Positions 46,040-55,915 of a stretch of 64,000 nucleotides of DNA are shown here, one piece after another. Origin of the DNA: Buxus sempervirens. Taxonomy: Eukaryota; Streptophyta; Magnoliopsida; Buxales; Buxaceae. The DNA lies in assembly GCA_947561395.2 (NCBI GenBank), contig OX387188.1:6432150-6496149 (forward strand), written 5' to 3'. Under the pieces are notes generated by a model. The model did not search any database. It saw only the letters and a list, made by a program, of their open reading frames with translations, and was not told where the DNA came from. Both the position numbers and the translations under genes were made by a program. How positions within the stretch are numbered: the stretch's first letter is position 1; each line of letters begins with the position of its first letter.

Positions 46040-49000
46040 TCATGGAAAATATCTCTTTACTGCATCAGAGTTAATTGGCTCAGGAAAATCCTTCCCATCC
46101 ATTTCTGTTAAGATGAGAGCACCCCCTGATAGAACTTTCTTGACCACATAAGGTCCTTCCCAATTTGGTTTGAACTTTCCACGAGGATCTTCCAAAAAAG
46201 GTAAAATCTTCTTTAATACCAAATTTCCTTCTTGGAAGGTTCTGGGCTTCACCTTTTTATTGTAAGCCCTAGCCATCCTCTTCCGATATATTTGGCCATG
46301 ACTAAGTGCCTGCAAACGCTTTTCTTCAATTAAATTGAGTTGATCATGTCTAGACTGTATCCATTCAGCTTCTTCTAATTCTGCTTCCATTAGCACTCTT
46401 AGTGAAGGTATTTCCACTTCCACTGGTAAAACTGCTTCCATTCCATAGACTAAGGAGTATGGGGTTGCCCCTGTAGAAGTCCGAATTGAGGTTCTGTAAG
46501 CATGTAGAGCAAGTGGCAGCATTTCATGCCAATCTTTAAAACTCACTACCATCTTTTGAATAATCTTCTTTATATTCTTATTTGCTGCTTCCACTGCCCC
46601 ATTCATCTTTTGTCTGTAAGGCGCTGACTTGTGGTGGGTAATCTGAAATTGTTCACACATCTTCCTCATGTCTTTGTTCTTAAGGTTTGAAGCATTGTCT
46701 GTTACTATGGCACTTGGCAAACCATAGCGGCAAATGATGTTGTGCTTCAAAAACTTAAGAACATGGCTACTCGTAATGTTTGCATAAGAAGCCGCTTCTA
46801 CCCACTTGGTAAAATAATCGATTGCTACAAGTATAAACCTGTGTCCATTTGACGCCTTTGGAGAGATCATTCCAATGACATCTATACCCCACATAGAAAA
46901 AGGCCATGGCGATGTCATACTGTGTAATTCACTAGGGGGTGCATTCTTGTTGTCCGCGTACACTTGGCATAAATGACACCTTTTAACGTGCATGTAGCAA
47001 TCATGCTCCATAGTCGACCAGTAATATCCCAATCGCAGAATCTTCTTGGCAAGCATATGCCCATTCATATGGGGTCCACACACTCCTCCATGTACCGTTT
47101 CAACTATCCTTTCTGACTCAGTTTTTGCAACACATCTAAGTAGTATATCATTGTGTGATCTTTTGTACAACTGACCACCACTTAGTAAGAACTGTCCTGC
47201 CAGCCTCTGTATTGTTCTTTTCTCTGTAGAGGTGACATTTTCTGGTAAACTTCGATCATTTAGGAAATTCTTAATGTCTTGAAACCATGGTACTTCTTCT
47301 TCTGGGGTTTCTTCTAAAACGAGGCAGTAAGCTGGTTCATCCCTGACTTCAATTTCCAATGGTCTAATATTAACCCCTTCTGGCATATTGACCATTGAAG
47401 CCAATGTTGCTAGAGCATCTGCAAACTGGTTTTTGGCCCTTGGCATATAATTGAAGGAAATTCGAGTAAATTTATTGCTTATTTCTTCCAAATACTGGTG
47501 ATAGGGGATCAATTTGTGATCCTTGGTTTTCCATTCACCAGTTGTTTGGAAGATGATAAGACTCGAATCCCCATATACATCAAGTTCCTCTACTTCATGA
47601 TCTAAGGCGGCTTGCAACCCAATTATACATGCTTCATACTCTGCTATATTGTTCGTGCATTGGAACCTTAGCTTCACTGCAATCGGGATATGTGCCCCAT
47701 CTGGCTTGATCAATACAGCCCCTATTCCATTTCCATTCATATTGGCGGCCCCATCAAAAAACATTTGCCATGAGCTTTCACCTTCTTCCTCTTCAGCAAA
47801 CAGGATTGCCTCATCAGGGAAGTTGGTCTTTAAGGGTTGGTATTCGGGTAAAGGGTGTGCAGCTAAGTGATCTGCAATGGCTTGACCCTTAATGGCCTTT
47901 TGTGTGATATAGGTGAGGTCAAATTCAGAGAGCAACAACTGCCACTTTGCTGTTCTGCCAGTTAAAGCTGGTTTCTCAAATAGATACTTCAAAGGGTCCA
48001 TGCGGGATATCAATAAGGTGGAATGACTAAGGAAATAGTGCCTTAGTCTTTGAGTTGCCCATACTAAAGCACAACAAGTCTTTTCTAATGGAGAGTACTT
48101 TGCTTCATATTCTGTAAATTTCTTACTCAGGTAGTAAATCGCCCTCTCCTTTCTGCCTGTATCGTCATGCTGTCCTAAGACACACCCCATTGATGTTTCC
48201 AAAACTGACAAGTATAGGATTAATGGCCTTCCTGGAGTGGGTGGTACTAGCACAGGTGGGTTCAATAAATACTCCTTTATTGTGTCAAAGGCTTCTTGGC
48301 AATCATTATTCCAGACTGTCGGGTTATTCTTTCTTAAAAGTTTGAAAATTGGTTCACAGATAGCGGTGAGCTGTGCTATGAACCGGCTTATGTACTGAAT
48401 CCTCCCAAGAAAACCCCGAACTTCCCTCTCGGTTCTAGGTGATGGCATTTCAATGATGGCTTTAGCTTTAGCTGGGTCAATCTCAATTCCTCTTCTGCTT
48501 ACTATAAAACCCAATAATTTTCCTGATGTAGCCCCAAAGACACACTTAGCAGGGTTAAGCCTTAGACTGTATTTCCTAAGCCGATCAAATACCTTCTTCA
48601 AGTTGATCAAGTGGTCTTCTTCTTCGCATGATTTGGCTATCATATCATCCACATAAACCTCCATCTCCTTATGGATCATATCATGGAATAAGGCTGTCAT
48701 GGCCCTCTGGTAGGTTGCCCCAGCATTCTTAAGTCCAAATGGCATGACAGTGTAGTGGAAGGTACCCCAAGGGGTGATAAAGGCTGTCTTCTCTTGGTCT
48801 TCCTTAGCCATCTTAATCTGATTATACCCAGAAAACCCATCCATGAATGAGAATAGACTATGTACAGCGGTGTTATCCACCAGGATGTCTATGTGTGGAA
48901 GTGGAAAATCATCCTTTGGACTTGCCTTATTCAAATCTCTGTAATCTACGCACATTCTGACCTTTCCATCCTTCTTTGGTACTGGCACTATATTTGCCAG

Positions 49001-49666
49001 CCATTCGGGGTATGTGGACACTGCTAAGAATCCAGCTTGGAATTGTTTAACCACTTCATCTTTAACCTTCAATGTCCACTCAGGTTTTAACCTTCTCAGT
49101 TTCTGCTTAACAGGCTTAGAGTCTGGTAGAATGGGTAGCCTGTGCACCACCATATCTGTGTCTAACCCCGGCATATCCCGATACGACCATGCAAACACAT
49201 CTTCATAATCAGCCAAAAATCGTATCATTTCATCCCGCTGTGCCTCAGATAGACATACCCCAATCTTCACTATTTTTGGGTCATCTTCGGTCCCTAGGTT
49301 GATTGATATGGTCTCTTCGATATTGGGTTGGACCCCCTTTTCATGACGCTCTAATTGATATGTGATTTCTATTGGAACGTCGTTTTCTTCGTCCTCGGTC
49401 TCTTCTTCAACCCCCATTAGGTCAAAGTCGAGCTCAAGGTCGAAGTCATACTCATCCTGATCCAATTCCGTTTGCTTATATGGTTCATAAATGGTTTGGA
49501 CCCTTTTGAAAATTTTATCTTTTCTAGAAAAAACTGAAAAATCTTTTTGTGTTATTTGAGAGCCTTCTACAAAATCTTTCCCTGAAGACGAAGGCTCATT
49601 AAAACCTTCAGGAAAAGGGCATTCCACTAATGGAGTTTTTTTTTGGAAGCCATGTCTGTTTGCCAA
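46040..49666 (-). CDS. pol: Ogre pol: reverse transcriptase, RNase H, archaeal-type RNase H, integrase
   Basis: Open frame of 1,208 codons with no ATG at its start; the first in-frame ATG is near codon 84, so translation probably continues from gag-pro. RT is about residues 185-400, with catalytic Asp at 276 (FSFMDGFSG) and 340-341 (YVDDM). Ty3-type RNase H and connection are about 480-600. A second RNase H is about 633-755 with D638, E676, D700 and D750, the dual arrangement typical of Tat. The integrase zinc finger is about 859-900 (H, H, CHLC) and its core D928, D990, E1026 has 35 residues between the last two. A C-terminal GKFKPNWEGPYVV segment follows. It copies the RNA into DNA and inserts it. 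All catalytic residues I looked for are present. Confidence 0.95.
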   Translation of the reverse strand: MANRHGFQKKTPLVECPFPEGFNEPSSSGKDFVEGSQITQKDFSVFSRKDKIFKRVQTIYEPYKQTELDQDEYDFDLELDFDLMGVEEETEDEENDVPIEITYQLERHEKGVQPNIEETISINLGTEDDPKIVKIGVCLSEAQRDEMIRFLADYEDVFAWSYRDMPGLDTDMVVHRLPILPDSKPVKQKLRRLKPEWTLKVKDEVVKQFQAGFLAVSTYPEWLANIVPVPKKDGKVRMCVDYRDLNKASPKDDFPLPHIDILVDNTAVHSLFSFMDGFSGYNQIKMAKEDQEKTAFITPWGTFHYTVMPFGLKNAGATYQRAMTALFHDMIHKEMEVYVDDMIAKSCEEEDHLINLKKVFDRLRKYSLRLNPAKCVFGATSGKLLGFIVSRRGIEIDPAKAKAIIEMPSPRTEREVRGFLGRIQYISRFIAQLTAICEPIFKLLRKNNPTVWNNDCQEAFDTIKEYLLNPPVLVPPTPGRPLILYLSVLETSMGCVLGQHDDTGRKERAIYYLSKKFTEYEAKYSPLEKTCCALVWATQRLRHYFLSHSTLLISRMDPLKYLFEKPALTGRTAKWQLLLSEFDLTYITQKAIKGQAIADHLAAHPLPEYQPLKTNFPDEAILFAEEEEGESSWQMFFDGAANMNGNGIGAVLIKPDGAHIPIAVKLRFQCTNNIAEYEACIIGLQAALDHEVEELDVYGDSSLIIFQTTGEWKTKDHKLIPYHQYLEEISNKFTRISFNYMPRAKNQFADALATLASMVNMPEGVNIRPLEIEVRDEPAYCLVLEETPEEEVPWFQDIKNFLNDRSLPENVTSTEKRTIQRLAGQFLLSGGQLYKRSHNDILLRCVAKTESERIVETVHGGVCGPHMNGHMLAKKILRLGYYWSTMEHDCYMHVKRCHLCQVYADNKNAPPSELHSMTSPWPFSMWGIDVIGMISPKASNGHRFILVAIDYFTKWVEAASYANITSSHVLKFLKHNIICRYGLPSAIVTDNASNLKNKDMRKMCEQFQITHHKSAPYRQKMNGAVEAANKNIKKIIQKMVVSFKDWHEMLPLALHAYRTSIRTSTGATPYSLVYGMEAVLPVEVEIPSLRVLMEAELEEAEWIQSRHDQLNLIEEKRLQALSHGQIYRKRMARAYNKKVKPRTFQEGNLVLKKILPFLEDPRGKFKPNWEGPYVVKKVLSGGALILTEMDGKDFPEPINSDAVKRYFP

Positions 49667-52600
49667 ACAAACGCGGCTTCAAAAGTAAGGGGAGTTTCCT
49701 CCCAATTATTCAGAATGAAAGAATCTGGGGCAGGGATACAAGCCTGCTCCTCAAGCTTAGGGTCTGCATCTGAGATCACCAGTACTGGGTGAGTTGCATT
49801 GCCTGCTTCTTCGGTAGGGCCAGTTCCAGATGGAACTTCTACTGCAGCCCAATCAATAAAAGGTAGCTCCTCTGCTACTTTTTCTTGGTTGCCTTCTATC
49901 ATGGCAAAGAATGCCCCTATGTCCTCAGAAAAATCCTGCCTCTGTTCTGTCTGTGGCCCAGGCCCACCAGATGCTTGTGGCGGTGGAGGTGGAACATATG
50001 GTTGTATTGTGGAAGGTTTGGGTTTCTGGAATGGGTTGACATTGTAGTATGGAGGTTTAGATTGATCTTCAGGAGGAGACAGCTGAATCAGCTGAGACAG
50101 CTTAGGAAAAGTTTCCCTGATGTGCGGGAATTTCATAGCTTCTATCTGCCCCTGACTTTTCCATTTCCTTGGCTTGGACCCCAATCCTGCTCTGTGAACC
50201 ATCTTCTTAACCTGTACTGGTTCTATCCTTCCTTGTAGGTTAATCCCCAGACCTTTTCCAGGATGAAAATGGTACTTTTCTAATACATTTTTGACCATTT
50301 TCTCAGCACAGGTCAACTTTCCTTCTTTTTCCTGATACCCCCCAGGTATATAATTCACAGCTTCAAATTGAAAAGAGTGATATGTCAACTTATCTGCAGT
50401 CATTTCCATGCTAATACAGGGTACATCAGGGGACCACATGGGGGGAACCAAATTTTCCGCCAGGACGGTAATCACCTTTTGCCCTCTAATGTACTTGACT
50501 CTTTGGTGGAGGGTAGATGGTATGGCCCTAGCCGTATGAATCCACGGCCTTCCTAGGAGTAGGTTGAAAGCCGCAGGTATATCCATCACTTCAAATGTGA
50601 TGTTGAAAATATACTGTCCAATTGTGACCGGCAGTTCAACCTCCCCTAGGGAGTGTGTTTTAGAGCTGTCAAATGCTCTTATAATTCTTCCGTTTTGTTT
50701 TATTTTGTTTCGCTCCAGATTGAGCTTAACAAAGGTTACCAATGGGCAGACATTGAGGGCTGACCCATTATCAATCAAGACCCGGGCTATCATGCAGCCC
50801 TTACTGAGCACAGCAATATGCAAAGGATCCACATGATGGTATCCTGCTGGACTAATTTCAGTTTCAGAAAAGGTTATGACATTATGGGATAATATTTGAC
50901 CAACCATCCGGCCTAGTTGGTCTGGTTCAATGTTTTTAGGCACATGGGCCCCCTGGAGTATCCTTAACAAGGAGTCCCTATGTTTTTCTGAATTTAACAA
51001 TAGGCCAAGTATTGAGATCTGGGCAGGGACTTTGTTCAACTGTTCAATAACATTGAACTCACTCTTTTTTATTACCTTCATGAGGTCAGCAGCCTCACTG
51101 TTAGTTACCTGAGGGGCCTCTTCCCCTACTTTGGCCTTGCCTTTATTTCTTTCTTCTTCTTTATCCTTCTCTGTTTCTTTCTGTTTTTCTTCCACCCCTA
51201 CACTTTTTCCTGACCTCATCATGAGGTTTACTTCTTCTCTGCTTTCAACTGCAGGGCATGTAGTGGTAAATGCTTCACTGTAGTTCCATGGTACAGCCGA
51301 TTCAATGTAGGAAGGCTTAGGGACATTCACCACCAATGGGGGAAGTTTGGACTTGGCGATGGAAGTCTGAGTAATAGGAACATTAACAACCAATGGAGGA
51401 AGTTGTTTTGGTTGGGGGTTTGCAGAAGTGACTGATGCACTAAGGGGGTCACCATTTATGACCAATGGTGGCTTAGACTGAATGGGTGGAGTAAAAGTGG
51501 ATGAATGGCAATTAATGACCAAGGGTGGCTTGGTGATGTTCATCTGGGCCATGAGGGATGAGACCCGGTCCAAAGATGAGCTAATGTTCTTTGCAGCACT
51601 ATCATTCCCCTTTGAAATCATATTTATCTCTTTGCCTTCACTTCTCCTGTCAAAATATACTTTGACCGTTGTCCCTATGGGAGCAATTAATTGAGATGGG
51701 TCAAAGGTTATTTTGTCAGAAGAGATGACTCCTATGACATTAGATGGGCCTGCCCCGTGATGCTGGGGCAGTGGGTTTTGTCCAATATCTGTTCTTGGAG
51801 GATTGGGCGCCCCTGTATTGAAAGACAGGGTATTCTGGTCTAGTAAATCCTGAATGGCATGTTTCAAAGGCCAGCACTTGTCTGTAGGGTGCCCAGGTGC
51901 ACCCATATGGTAATCACAAGTGGTGGAGGGGTCAAAATTTCTCCCCTTAGATGCATTCGGATTAGGTTCTCTCAAGGTGATATACCCTCCTTGCAATAAA
52001 GTGGGCAGCAATTGAGAGGGAGTCATTGGAATAGGGGTGAAAACCCTATTTCTCCTTGCTGCAAAATAGGCGTCCTTTTCCTCTTTGGTAAAAACCCTTT
52101 TTTGGTCTGAAGGTGCTGTTGGAACATTAACCCTCATAGGGGCCTGAGTAGGTGGAGATGGAGTAGGAAAATGAGCAGGTACGTTGATTTGTATGGGCTT
52201 GTTAGGGCCAGATGGTGGCTGTACCATGTTTACCTCACCCTCCTTCTTGTTCCCATTCTTTTTTGTCCCGCTTCCTTTCTTTAGGTTAGGGTCTTGCTGA
52301 CTAACCATGGCAGAGTGGTCAATTATCTTACCTGACCTTATTCCATCTTCAATTCGGTCAGCCACCTGAACCAAGGCTGCAAAATTAGTGGTGGTCTGAC
52401 CCACCAAGTGGCTATAGAATGGTTGACCCAAAGTGCTTATGAAAGTAGAAATCATTTCCTGTTCTAGCATGGGTGGCCTGACCTGGGAGGCCGTCTCCCT
52501 CCACCTTTTGGCATATTGCCTTACAGTCTCTTCCCTTCCTTTGCTCATTCTCATGACGTCGTACCTATCTGGCATGATCTCTGAATTGAACCGGTATTGA

Positions 52601-53253
52601 GCCAGGAAGGCATCGGCTAGGTCCTTCCATCTTTTGATCTTCCCCTGGTCTAGAGTGGCGAACCATCTTAATGCGGTTCCTGTCAGGCTCCTTTGGAAAA
52701 GTTGGATCAAGATACCCTCATCCTGCCCGAACTGGCATAGGGCACCACAATACAACTTTAGGTGGCTCATGGGGCAACCAGTGCCATCATACTTGTCCAA
52801 GTCTGGGCACTTAAACTTAGCCGGCAGGTTAACATTGGGGTATAGGCACAGGTCTTCAAAATTGGTGCCTCCAAAGTTGTTTACCCCTTTGACCTCCCTA
52901 AGTTCATCTTGGATCATTTCTAGCTTATGCATGAACTTTCTTTCAACCTCTTCCCTTATCCTTTCCTTTTCCTTGTTTGATTCAGCTGTCTCATCCCTGG
53001 TTAGTATAGGTTCAGGGGTGGGTTCATAGACGGGTTCAGGAGTTGGTTGCACTGGAGGTGGAATGTTGACTTGGGGTGGAGGTGCAGGGTTGGATGTGGA
53101 TGCCTGGTTCTGGGCCTGCATTTGTTGGGCTTGCACTTGTTGGGCCTGTACTGACAGTATGTTTTCTAGCATTCGAGCTAGTCCTGCCACTTGTTCTTGG
53201 AGTAGAACAACATCTGGATGAGGAGCATCAACTTCATCTTCAATGGGATTCAT
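49627..53253 (-). CDS. gag-pro: Ogre gag-protease polyprotein
   Basis: 1,208 codons from an ATG (MNPIEDEVD). An N-terminal coiled-coil/Gln-rich part (15-55) and Pro-rich part precede the retrotransposon gag domain (about 140-310; FKCPDLDKYDGTGCP, LTGTALRWF, RQYAKRWRETASQV, ADRIEDGIRSGKI). A zinc-knuckle-like C-X2-H-X5-H-X4-C is at 446-460. A linker of repeated PPLV(I/V)N motifs covers 575-645. The aspartic protease active site is at about 826-832 (LIDNGSA; DNG in place of the usual DTG/DSG, as in many Tat elements), with the LLLGRPWIH flap-side motif near 898. A G-patch-like segment is about 983-1026 (GKGLG...AGLG). It forms the particle and processes the polyproteins. The C-terminus overlaps pol by 40 bp in the +1 relation. 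Confidence 0.95.
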   Translation of the reverse strand: MNPIEDEVDAPHPDVVLLQEQVAGLARMLENILSVQAQQVQAQQMQAQNQASTSNPAPPPQVNIPPPVQPTPEPVYEPTPEPILTRDETAESNKEKERIREEVERKFMHKLEMIQDELREVKGVNNFGGTNFEDLCLYPNVNLPAKFKCPDLDKYDGTGCPMSHLKLYCGALCQFGQDEGILIQLFQRSLTGTALRWFATLDQGKIKRWKDLADAFLAQYRFNSEIMPDRYDVMRMSKGREETVRQYAKRWRETASQVRPPMLEQEMISTFISTLGQPFYSHLVGQTTTNFAALVQVADRIEDGIRSGKIIDHSAMVSQQDPNLKKGSGTKKNGNKKEGEVNMVQPPSGPNKPIQINVPAHFPTPSPPTQAPMRVNVPTAPSDQKRVFTKEEKDAYFAARRNRVFTPIPMTPSQLLPTLLQGGYITLREPNPNASKGRNFDPSTTCDYHMGAPGHPTDKCWPLKHAIQDLLDQNTLSFNTGAPNPPRTDIGQNPLPQHHGAGPSNVIGVISSDKITFDPSQLIAPIGTTVKVYFDRRSEGKEINMISKGNDSAAKNISSSLDRVSSLMAQMNITKPPLVINCHSSTFTPPIQSKPPLVINGDPLSASVTSANPQPKQLPPLVVNVPITQTSIAKSKLPPLVVNVPKPSYIESAVPWNYSEAFTTTCPAVESREEVNLMMRSGKSVGVEEKQKETEKDKEEERNKGKAKVGEEAPQVTNSEAADLMKVIKKSEFNVIEQLNKVPAQISILGLLLNSEKHRDSLLRILQGAHVPKNIEPDQLGRMVGQILSHNVITFSETEISPAGYHHVDPLHIAVLSKGCMIARVLIDNGSALNVCPLVTFVKLNLERNKIKQNGRIIRAFDSSKTHSLGEVELPVTIGQYIFNITFEVMDIPAAFNLLLGRPWIHTARAIPSTLHQRVKYIRGQKVITVLAENLVPPMWSPDVPCISMEMTADKLTYHSFQFEAVNYIPGGYQEKEGKLTCAEKMVKNVLEKYHFHPGKGLGINLQGRIEPVQVKKMVHRAGLGSKPRKWKSQGQIEAMKFPHIRETFPKLSQLIQLSPPEDQSKPPYYNVNPFQKPKPSTIQPYVPPPPPQASGGPGPQTEQRQDFSEDIGAFFAMIEGNQEKVAEELPFIDWAAVEVPSGTGPTEEAGNATHPVLVISDADPKLEEQACIPAPDSFILNNWEETPLTFEAAFVWQTDMASKKKLH
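49637..49645 (-). promoter_or_regulatory. A9 run in the gag-pro/pol overlap: candidate -1 ribosomal frameshift site
   Basis: On the minus strand, tcc-aaa-aaa-aaa-ctc lies 15 bases before the gag-pro stop and inside the 40-bp overlap with pol. Pol is in the -1 frame relative to gag-pro and has no start codon. An A-AAA-AAA heptamer is a classic -1 slip sequence. An intron, as reported for some Ogre elements, is the alternative. Confidence 0.5.
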
Positions 53254-53549
53254 GGCTCGAGCTCTTGATCTGGTTACAGGAGCTATGATTGCAAGTGTGT
53301 TAGTACCTGGCGAAAATAAAGAGAAAATATCAGTGCCAATTTAATCTCATTCACATGTCTGGGTATGCCTATGTGCAAGCTGGGTGAACACGAGTTTGGA
53401 TTTTTTTTATTTTTTTATTTTTTTATTTTTTTATTATTATTTTTTTTTTTTGCTTCTTTTTTTTTTCTTTTTTTTATTTTATTTTATTTTTTGAATTGAA
53501 TTGTTGCAATATTCTAGGGCTTCCAACAGGTCCCCCAAAAGAGAGAAAG
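53254..53549. other. T-rich segment of the Ogre leader
   Basis: Short stretch directly upstream of gag (minus-strand sense) with long T/A homopolymers (53401-53490). No gene. Confidence 0.6.
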
Positions 53550-54402
53550 GTCTGAAATTCAAAGGCTTTCAGAGGCCCGGGGTTTTTTGAGAAAAAGTCT
53601 GAAATTCAAAGGCTTTCAGAGGCCCAGGGATGTTTTTGGAAAAGGTCTGAAATTCAGAGGCTTTCAGAGGCCCGGAACTTTTGATGAAAGTCTGAAATTC
53701 AAAGGCTTTCAGAGGCCCAGGGATGTTTTGATGAAAGTCTGAAATTCAAAGGCTTTCAGAAGCCCAAAAGGAAAAGGTCTGAAATTCAAAGGCTTTCAGA
53801 GGCCCAAAAGTTCTGAAATTCAAAGGCTTTCAGAGGCCCCAAAAGAAAAAGGTCTGAAATTCAAAGGCTTTCAGAGGCCCAAAAGTTCTGAAATTCAAAG
53901 GCTTTCAGAGGCCCAAAAGTTCTGAAATTCAAAGGCTTTCAGAGGCCCAAAAGAAAAAGGTCTGAAATTCAAAGGCTTTCAGAGGCCCAAAAGTTCTGAA
54001 ATTCAAAGGCTTTCAGAGGCCCAAAAGAAAAAGGTCTGAAATTCAAAGGCTTTCAGAGGCCCAAAAGAAAAAGGTCTGAAATTCAAAGGCTTTCAGAGGC
54101 CCAAAAGTTCTGAAATTCAAAGGCTTTCAGAGGCCCAAAAGATCTGAAATTCAAAGGCTTTCAGAGGCCCGGAGTTTTTTTGAGAAAAAGTCTGAAATTC
54201 AAAGGCTTTCAGAGGCCAGGGTTTTTTTGAGAAAAAGTCTGAAATTCAAAGGCTTTCAGAGGCCCAAGATTTTTTGAAAAATCTGAAATTCAAAGGCTTT
54301 CAGAGGCCCAGGATTTTTTTTGAAAATCTGAAATTCAAAGGCTTTCAGAGGCCCAAGAGTTTTGAAAAAGTCTGAAATTCAAAGGCTTTCAGAAGCCCAA
54401 GG
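53550..54402. repeat. 21-copy hairpin-forming tandem repeat in the Ogre 5' leader
   Basis: Core tctgaaattcaaaggctttc-agaggccc, 28 bp, repeated 21 times with variable spacers of 2 to about 20 bp (caaaagt, aaaagaaaaagg, gggatgttttgatgaaag and others). Each core contains tctgaaa...tttcaga, a 7-bp stem with a 9-nt loop. The core is almost invariant while spacers vary in length. Confidence 0.9.
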
Positions 54403-54564
54403 AACCTTTCTCTCACATTTTTTTCTTTTAATTATTTTGTTTGTTTTTTTTTTTTTTTTTTTTTGAAGCATTTTATTCAAACTTGTTTCCCTTTATCATT
54501 ATTTAAAGGTTAAAGGAAGATTTTAGTGGAAAAAAATTGATTAAAGTTGAATATTCCGAGAAAA

Positions 54565-54665
54565 CCGTATACACAGTACGGTCCAGCGGCGCCCGTATTC
54601 AAATTACGAACCAGCAATGACCGTATGCAATTCATGGGCGAGCCTAGCCCGTATAACCAATACGG
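54565..54665. promoter_or_regulatory. phased palindrome cassette in the Ogre leader
   Basis: Four ccgta-type 17-bp palindromes at 54565, 54593, 54621 and 54649 (exactly 28 bp apart) with 11-bp spacers. The spacer gcgagcctagc is identical to one in the 42995-43122 cassette. A degenerate further unit (gcggttttacgg) follows. Confidence 0.7.
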
Positions 54666-54699
54666 GCAAGCCCAGCCTGTGTACTAAATGCGGTTTTAC

Positions 54700-55894
54700 G
54701 GAACCCTGTTATGTTTTTCCAGTTTTTACATGGTTTGATCACTTTTATTGTTCATCCAAACGTACGGTTCACCCATTGCAGAGCTTCTAAACTGTCCCAA
54801 AGTGGACTTTGGCCTTTTTGCTAAAACACATGCTTGGGAGGGCACATGTACCCTCCAAATTGACATCATACTCTAGAATTTGATACCCTTTTGTTGCCTC
54901 TTGTACGAACATTGGGTAGGATTGATTCTAAACAGAGTTAGAAACTCTTCCTATGGGCTGCACCAATTTTAAAAACATGTAAATTTCGGGACCAATTTTA
55001 TCCCGAACCAATGGGCTCCATGACACCCCTATGACATGAAAATAATGCAAAACAATAGGATTACCTTGTTACCTTGTTTACCTTCAATATGGCATCCGCA
55101 TTATGCCCTGGTTTGTAAGCCATGCACACGGCCTTCCCACAATCATACAAACCCATATTCCCACGTAATTGTGTACTTTAGCCAAAAACGTGTAACTCCA
55201 CCTTCAAGCGTAGGGGTTTTGGGTTTTGGCTTAATGGCAACTTAGCACTCAAGCCTAGTGATGACCAGAATCCCAGATCCACGTTATCATCACATCATTA
55301 GCTCAAAGTTCTAAGGTGAATGTTTTCACTTTCGCTTTCCGAAGTATCGACCTCGTTGCGCCAAGCTACACACATTCGGGTTCAACTTCCTATAGGTTAA
55401 GGGTAGGCCGTGTAAAAACAAAAGGTGCACAGTGCATTGTAAAAATAGGGTGCATTCACAACGTCCCAAACCCTTGCCACTCTTTTCGCAGCCATGCATA
55501 AACAAACCAAGGCATAATAGGAAAGCATATTTAAAATAAACAAGTAAATAAAGCAATCTTATAGCACCCAAAACATGCTCAAAAAAAATCATCTATCATG
55601 CAAACATATGATCATGTTATACACCCAAAATCATCATGGAGATCATGCTGAAAATTAACATATGCTATCCTAAAAATATAGCAAGAAATAAGCATATTTC
55701 AGCAAAACGGACCTCCCCTACGCATGTTTGTAGAAACAATCCTATATATTAAAATTAAACATGTTTCTACTCCCATGAATTCTTAAGCAATAATTCAGAT
55801 TTAAAACATACTCAACATGCTTAAGAACACAAAATAGCAAGCAAATCCAAAAATCAAAACATGAACAAAAACACTTAAAGGCTCAAATCCACAA
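54700..55894. other. Ogre leader between the cassette and PBS
   Basis: About 1.2 kb without a convincing open frame on either strand. I see no further repeat structure. Confidence 0.5.
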
Positions 55895-55913
55895 GTCCCC
55901 AGTGGAGTCGCCA
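55895..55913 (-). promoter_or_regulatory. primer binding site (PBS) of the Ogre element
   Basis: tggcgactccactggggac on the minus strand, two bases after the 5' LTR. It begins TGG as required for pairing with a tRNA 3' CCA. It resembles the tRNA-Arg-type PBS described for Ogre elements; I could not check it against a tRNA set. Confidence 0.85.
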
Positions 55914-55915
55914 GT

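Noticed and set aside
46040..53253. plant pararetrovirus (caulimovirid) integration
   Set aside because: LTRs, integrase with D,D35E and a target duplication identify a Ty3/gypsy retrotransposon; no movement-protein or other viral genes seen.
53550..54402. CRISPR-like array (21 regular repeats with spacers)
   Set aside because: Eukaryotic retrotransposon leader; spacers are short, variable in length and mostly repeats of one another, with no cas genes.
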